From: Nitrospinota bacterium
GTDB lineage: Bacteria; JAUXIQ01
NCBI GenBank assembly: GCA_030620925.1
Contig: JAUXIQ010000038.1
Span: 1 to 10,116, forward strand
DNA: 10,116 nt
Direction: 5' to 3'
Under the pieces are notes generated by a model. It worked only from the letters and a program-made list of their open reading frames with translations, made no database searches and was not told the DNA's origin. Positions 7,119 through 10,116 of this stretch are shown here, piece by piece. The translations under genes were made by a program, and so were the position numbers. The first letter of the stretch is position 1, and each line of letters begins with the position of its first letter.

Positions 7119-7868
7119 ATGACTCCCATCATAGGAATCACCTGCGATCAAGACCCGGGCCTCAATGACAAATCTTTCGCTCCCGGCCTGGGAGTTCATT
7201 TCCTGTTCGATGACTACATAACTGCGGTGGCAAATGCGGGCGGCCTGCCCATTCTGCTCCCCGTCTGCTCGGGGAGAAAGCAGGCGCGGGAAATCGCGGA
7301 ACTGATCGACGGGCTGCTGCTGATCGGCAGCTACAGCGACGTAGACCCCCTCTCCTTCGGCGAGGAGCCTCACCCCCGCCTGGCCGCAATAAACCCGGCC
7401 CGGACTAAATCCGAAGTGGAGCTCGTCAGGGCCGCCGTCAAAATGGGCAAACCGGTGATGGGCATCTGCGGCGGGATGCAGACCATAAACGTCGCTCTGG
7501 GCGGCACCCTGATCCAGGATATCCCTTCCCAGATAAAAGGCGCCATTCAGCACCTTCAGCGAGGTGACCCCGCGCCGCCCTTCCACACCGTGAACATCGA
7601 AAAAGGCTCCCTACTGCACCGCATCCTGGGGAGCGAGCGTATCAGGGTGAACAGCACCCACCACCAGGCCGTGGACAGGCCGGCCCAGGGCATCATCAGA
7701 AGCGCATGGGCGGAGGACGGAGTAACCGAAGGGATCGAAAAACCGGATTCCGGGTTCTGCATCGGCGTTCAGTGGCATCCGGAGCGGGTGGCGGACATAG
7801 ACCAAAGCGCCGCCCGGCTGTTCAAGGCTTTCACCGGGGCGGCCCGAAAAGCCGGAAAAGAAGGTTGA
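7119..7868 (+). CDS. Peptidase C26 / gamma-glutamyl hydrolase family (class I glutamine amidotransferase-like)
   Basis: This family of cytoplasmic cysteine hydrolases, including PuuD, cleaves gamma-glutamyl amide bonds. The 249-residue length is typical. Visible are the opening PIIGITCD (3-10), a LIGSYSDVDPLSFGEEPHP block (68-86) matching the family GG-DVDP-Y-GE-P region, the nucleophile elbow PVMGICGGMQTINVALGGTL (112-131) with Cys117, and GVQWHPE (216-222) with His220 and Glu222, completing the triad. The usual GICRGMQ is GICGGMQ here. It begins 25 bases after the deacylase stop. Next to anmK and a D-amino-acid deacylase, its natural bond could be the gamma-D-glutamyl linkage of peptidoglycan stem peptides, but that is an inference. 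PuuD-like gamma-glutamyl-GABA hydrolysis is the alternative, and no putrescine pathway gene is nearby. Confidence 0.9.
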   Translation: MTPIIGITCDQDPGLNDKSFAPGLGVHFLFDDYITAVANAGGLPILLPVCSGRKQAREIAELIDGLLLIGSYSDVDPLSFGEEPHPRLAAINPARTKSEVELVRAAVKMGKPVMGICGGMQTINVALGGTLIQDIPSQIKGAIQHLQRGDPAPPFHTVNIEKGSLLHRILGSERIRVNSTHHQAVDRPAQGIIRSAWAEDGVTEGIEKPDSGFCIGVQWHPERVADIDQSAARLFKAFTGAARKAGKEG

Positions 7869-7908
7869 AAAACAGCAACTATCAGTCAGACACCAGAGGA
7901 GAGGCGCC

Positions 7909-8586
7909 ATGACAAAGGAGAGACTATTCACCGACGAGGAACTTAAAGAGATGTCCAGACCCACCATGGAGAGGGCCATAGAAGCCATCGACGCCGGAGA
8001 CCTGGAGAAGGCCAAGGAGCTGTGCAGGGCCATGGCCAAGGAGGGCATCCCGCTGCACAACCTCTACCTGGACTGGGCCGCTTCGCTGCTCACCTTCATT
8101 CAGGAGAACTTCGGCGGGGAGCAGCTTCAGAAAACACTGGAATACTGCGCCTCGGTATGGTGGAAACCGGTCTGCGACAGGGCCGAGTCGGCGGCCATAA
8201 AAAACGTAGTCAGGGGATCGGCCAGGATGATGCACGCCCACTTCGGCTCCTTCACCATTGAGGAGGACGACGAGAAGGTGGTCATAAAGAACGACCCCTG
8301 CGGAAGCGGAGGCCGGCTTATAAGGGAAGGGGCCTACGGCCCGCCCAAGAGTTTCGCTACAATAGAAGAGGCGGGGCCCATGACTTTCAACCGGAAGGAC
8401 TTCCCCGTCTACTGCACCCACTGCGCGGTAATCCACCAGATGATGCCCATCGAATGGATCGGCTACCCTCACCCCATAATGGTGCCACCGGAGAAGCCGG
8501 GAGACCCCTGCCTCCACATATTATACAAAGACCCCAAAAACGTTCCCCAGGAGCACTACACCGCGGTGGGGAAAGAAAAGAAGTGA
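7909..8586 (+). CDS. Unrecognised conserved-looking protein with C-terminal cysteine cluster
   Basis: I do not recognise this 225-residue protein. Residues 1-110 look almost wholly helical, with an acidic start (FTDEELKEMSRPTMERAIEAI) followed by AGDLEKAKELCRAM, reminiscent of a helical-repeat pair. Residues 111-225 are a different domain with C131 (DPCGSGGRL), C169 and C172 (YCTHCAVIH) and C201 (PGDPCLHILYKDP), plus H171 and H176. These could form a metal or cofactor site. There is no signal peptide or membrane segment, so it is probably cytoplasmic. The start ATG at 7909 follows GAGGAGAGG closely. It sits 40 bases after the peptidase and 49 before the SDR, in the same operon. The helical-then-Cys-rich plan vaguely recalls ATC-hydrolase-like (L-2-amino-thiazoline-4-carboxylate) or V4R domains, but no motif settles it and no function is assigned. 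Confidence 0.85.
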   Translation: MTKERLFTDEELKEMSRPTMERAIEAIDAGDLEKAKELCRAMAKEGIPLHNLYLDWAASLLTFIQENFGGEQLQKTLEYCASVWWKPVCDRAESAAIKNVVRGSARMMHAHFGSFTIEEDDEKVVIKNDPCGSGGRLIREGAYGPPKSFATIEEAGPMTFNRKDFPVYCTHCAVIHQMMPIEWIGYPHPIMVPPEKPGDPCLHILYKDPKNVPQEHYTAVGKEKK

Positions 8587-8589
8587 ACG

Positions 8590-8605
8590 CCGCCCGTAGA
8601 GGCGG
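8590..8605. repeat. Small intercistronic hairpin before the SDR gene
   Basis: CCGCC-CGTAGA-GGCGG forms a 5-base-pair stem in the 49-base gap between the cysteine-cluster gene and the SDR. On the plus strand it is followed by an A-run, not a T-run, so it should not terminate the operon transcript. It might stabilise or process the mRNA. Its arms resemble the GC-rich arms of the downstream palindromes, which may be coincidence. Confidence 0.3.
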
Positions 8606-8635
8606 AAAAAACGGAGCGAGGAGGGAAATTTATCC

Positions 8636-9412
8636 ATGCGGCTAAAAGGGAAAAAAGCGCTCATAACCGGTGCCGGGCGCGGCATAGGGCGGGCAACGGC
8701 CTTGGCCTTCGGTCGAGAGGGAGCCGACGTGGCCGTCTCGGCACGGACGGAAAGCGAGATAGAATCGGCGGCTCAAGAGATAGCGGGCATGGGCAGGGAG
8801 GCATTCCACGTTAAGGCCGACATGTCCGACAGGGAGGACGTTCACCGACTGATCGCGGCCGTTAAGGAACGTTTCGGCTCACTGGATATCCTGGTCAACA
8901 ACGCCGCCACCTACGACTACGCGCCCGTGGAATCCTTCGATGAGGAGGCCTGGGAACGCGTCCTCTTCGTTAACCTCACCGCCCCCTATCTCACCTGTAA
9001 AGCCTTCATGGGGGATATGGTCCAAAAGGGGTACGGGCGCATAATCAACGTGGTCTCCATCTTCGGGCGAATAGGCTACGCCAACATGAGCGCCTACTGC
9101 GCGGCAAAGCACGGCCTCATCGGTTTCACCCGGACACTGGCGCTGGAAACGGCCACCGACGGTGTTACCGTCAACGCACTCTGTCCGGGGTCTGTGGCTA
9201 CCGAGGGGATGTTCGAAATGTCAAAAGTGGAGCTCAAACACCTGGGCCTCACCCCCGAAGAGTCCATGGAGCGGTTCAAGAACACCGTGCCCCAGCAGCG
9301 GTTCCTGGAACCGGAAGAGATAGCCTCCCTGGCCGTCTACCTGGCTTCAGACGACGCCAAAGGGGTAACCGGCCAGGCCTACATGATGGACGGAGGCTGG
9401 GTCATGCGCTAG
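8636..9412 (+). CDS. Short-chain dehydrogenase/reductase (classical SDR)
   Basis: Classical SDRs are cytoplasmic Rossmann-fold NAD(P)(H)-dependent alcohol/ketone oxidoreductases. The 258-residue length is typical. Visible are the cofactor loop TGAGRGIG (11-18), NNAA (88-91), structural N113, catalytic S141 (NVVSIFG), Y154 and K158 (AYCAAKHG, the YxxxK motif, 13 residues after the serine), the PG loop (184-185) and the C-terminal MDGGW (251-255). The end of strand beta-2 carries SAR (35-37) rather than an acidic residue, which usually signals NADP(H) preference. The ATG at 8636 has AGGAGG upstream with a long spacer. It is the last gene of the operon. The fold call is certain, but the substrate is not readable: FabG-like, sugar and amino-alcohol dehydrogenases share these motifs. 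Its place with anmK hints at a sugar or lactate-derived substrate only by association. Confidence 0.93.
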   Translation: MRLKGKKALITGAGRGIGRATALAFGREGADVAVSARTESEIESAAQEIAGMGREAFHVKADMSDREDVHRLIAAVKERFGSLDILVNNAATYDYAPVESFDEEAWERVLFVNLTAPYLTCKAFMGDMVQKGYGRIINVVSIFGRIGYANMSAYCAAKHGLIGFTRTLALETATDGVTVNALCPGSVATEGMFEMSKVELKHLGLTPEESMERFKNTVPQQRFLEPEEIASLAVYLASDDAKGVTGQAYMMDGGWVMR

Positions 9413-9447
9413 CGCCGCCTGCTTCTATCACCCTCCCTCAATCCCTC

Positions 9448-9520
9448 CAGAATGACAGTAGCCAGCGGGTGTGTTTATATTTCATGTCGCGGCAAGATGC
9501 CGCTCCTACGATGATGGGTA
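9448..9520 (+). repeat. 73-base direct repeat, copy 1
   Basis: This stretch is identical over all 73 bases to 9882-9954. It begins CAGAATGACAGTAGCC and ends ATGATGGGTA, and includes the hairpin GCGGCA-AGA-TGCCGC at 9489-9503. Flanking bases differ on both sides, so the ends are well defined. Confidence 0.95.
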
Positions 9521-9567
9521 AAGGTGCATCCGGCTTCAGGCGGGGTTAGCTCATATATTTTCAAATT

Positions 9568-9630
9568 GTAGGGGCAGGTCTCGTGCCTGCCCAGGGCGAT
9601 CATCCCGCCACACGCGGGACTCGCTCCTAC
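9568..9630. repeat. Compound palindrome A (outer arms plus two hairpins)
   Basis: Outer arms GTAGGGGC (9568-9575) and GCTCCTAC (9623-9630) pair with one G-T wobble. Inside are two hairpins: GGGCAGG/CCTGCCC (9572-9592) and TCCCGC/GCGGGA (9603-9619). The first hairpin shares bases with the outer left arm, so the long and short pairings compete. Confidence 0.85.
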
Positions 9631-9655
9631 GAAAAATTGCTGGGGGCGTTGGGTG

Positions 9656-9712
9656 TCGTAGGGGCGTATTGCATACGCCCCAGTTGGGCGGGTTTCAAAC
9701 CCGCCCCTACGA
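9656..9712. repeat. Compound palindrome B (outer arms plus two hairpins)
   Basis: Perfect 11-base outer arms TCGTAGGGGCG (9656-9666) and CGCCCCTACGA (9702-9712) enclose two perfect inner palindromes. One is at 9661-9681 (nine base pairs, loop TGC). The other is at 9686-9706 (ten-base arms around a single C). It has the same plan as units A and C and is the least degenerate of the three. Confidence 0.9.
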
Positions 9713-9730
9713 GCCATTCCGCATCGTGTT

Positions 9731-9887
9731 ATTCTGAGCGAAGCGAAGAATCTCGCCGACCCTTGCAAACCCGTTTTCTTTTGCGCTATCCAAAATCCCC
9801 CTTCACTTTTTCCCATACAGCGATACACCCCGTGAAAAGAGGCACTCGGTAGCCGAGATATGCGAGATTCTTCGCTTCGCTCAGAAT
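9731..9887. repeat. 26-base inverted repeats flanking a 105-base core
   Basis: The arms at 9731-9756 and 9862-9887 are perfect reverse complements (left arm begins ATTCTGAGCGAAGCGAAG). They enclose 105 noncoding bases that include a small CTCGG-TAG-CCGAG hairpin at 9845-9857. The right arm overlaps the first 6 bases of direct-repeat copy 2. There is no transposase. It has the geometry of a MITE-like element, but no clear target-site duplication was found. Confidence 0.85.
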
Positions 9888-9954
9888 GACAGTAGCCAGC
9901 GGGTGTGTTTATATTTCATGTCGCGGCAAGATGCCGCTCCTACGATGATGGGTA
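9882..9954 (+). repeat. 73-base direct repeat, copy 2
   Basis: Exact copy of 9448-9520, displaced by 434 bases. Its first bases coincide with the end of the 26-base inverted-repeat right arm, whereas copy 1 lacks that arm. Copy 2 may therefore be the more complete version of a larger unit. Confidence 0.95.
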
Positions 9955-9992
9955 GTCCCGCGGCAGGCAGGGGCACCCACACCACCGTAAGA

Positions 9993-10007
9993 GCGCCTTC
10001 CAGGCGC
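9993..10007. repeat. Small hairpin GCGCCT-TCC-AGGCGC
   Basis: A perfect 6-base-pair stem with a 3-base loop lies directly ahead of compound palindrome C. It resembles the other hairpins of the mosaic in stem length and GC content and has no T-run after it. Confidence 0.7.
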
Positions 10008-10011
10008 GATT

Positions 10012-10078
10012 GCAGGGGCGTATTGCATACACCCCAGTTGGGCGGGTTTCATCCCGCCACACGCGGGACCGCCCCTGC
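10012..10078. repeat. Compound palindrome C, apparent hybrid of A and B
   Basis: Outer arms GCAGGGGCG (10012-10020) and CGCCCCTGC (10070-10078) pair perfectly. The left interior (10015-10051) matches unit B (9661-9697) over 37 bases with one mismatch at 10031, which breaks one stem pair. The right interior (10049-10069) matches unit A (9600-9620) exactly. It thus looks like a chimera of the two upstream units. Confidence 0.85.
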
Positions 10079-10116
10079 GGCGCGATTCTATTTCACCTGG
10101 AAAGGTATCAGGGGGA

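Larger units (their letters stand above)
9413..10116. repeat. Intergenic palindromic repeat mosaic, no gene
   Basis: These 704 bases contain no credible gene. Short open frames here (for example plus 9583-9852 and minus 9475-9828) run straight through palindromes and have no ribosome site or domain. The region holds two exact 73-base direct repeats, a 26-base inverted-repeat pair and three compound palindromes, each listed separately. Many hairpins are strong, but none is followed by a T-run, so no canonical intrinsic terminator for the operon could be named. They could still act as mRNA 3'-end stabilisers or road-blocks, as REP/BIME elements do in enterobacteria. Confidence 0.85.

Noticed and set aside
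9489-9503. Intrinsic terminator for the operon
   Set aside because: The hairpin GCGGCA-AGA-TGCCGC is good, but it is followed by TCCTACG rather than a T-run.
9475-9852. Open frames of 89 (plus) and 117 (minus) codons in the repeat region
   Set aside because: They are translations of palindromic intergenic repeats, with Arg/Pro/Ser-rich sequence, no ribosome site and no domain. Such frames are a familiar source of spurious hypothetical proteins.
9413-10116. CRISPR array
   Set aside because: Repeats are not regularly spaced, vary in length, are mostly palindromes of differing sequence, and no cas gene is present.

Overview
The window looks like a chromosomal piece of a moderately GC-rich bacterium. 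It shows dense coding, Shine-Dalgarno sites ahead of most starts, sigma70-type promoters, and frequent ATA (Ile) and AGG (Arg) codons despite the GC-rich background. No phage, plasmid or transposase gene is visible. The 3' end is a patchwork of palindromic intergenic repeats of a style I associate from memory with uncultivated anaerobic or groundwater lineages (Chloroflexota, deep Actinomycetota, Desulfobacterota). That is an impression and does not identify the taxon.

Left half, minus strand, in order of transcription: galU (3783 to 2917, UDP-glucose synthesis), lon (2806 to 359, ATP-dependent protease) and the first 83 codons of thiL (249 to 1, thiamine-monophosphate kinase), which runs off the window. 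The gaps of about 110 bases are long enough for separate promoters, and a candidate lon promoter straddles the galU stop. A 425-base gap (3784-4208) separates galU from the divergent right-hand operon. It holds a near-consensus promoter firing rightward at 4111-4139, and weaker candidate galU promoter and operator elements.

Right half, plus strand: a tight five-gene cluster with gaps of 5, 25, 40 and 49 bases. It contains anmK (anhydro-N-acetylmuramic acid kinase), an N-acyl-D-amino-acid deacylase of the amidohydrolase superfamily, a class I glutamine-amidotransferase-like peptidase C26 (gamma-glutamyl hydrolase family), an unrecognised 225-residue protein with four cysteines in its C-terminal half, and a classical short-chain dehydrogenase/reductase. 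Together the first three suggest salvage or breakdown of peptidoglycan fragments: anhydro-MurNAc is phosphorylated, gamma-D-glutamyl bonds may be cut, and N-acylated D-amino acids may be deacylated. The last two genes have no assigned place. This is an inference from gene content. No murQ (MurNAc-6-phosphate etherase), nagZ, transporter or regulator is visible in the window.

The last 704 bases (9413-10116) contain no credible gene. They hold a mosaic of intergenic repeats: an exact 73-base direct repeat 434 bases apart, a 26-base inverted repeat around a 105-base core, and three compound palindromes that share one architecture (outer arms enclosing two inner hairpins). The third appears to be a hybrid of the first two.
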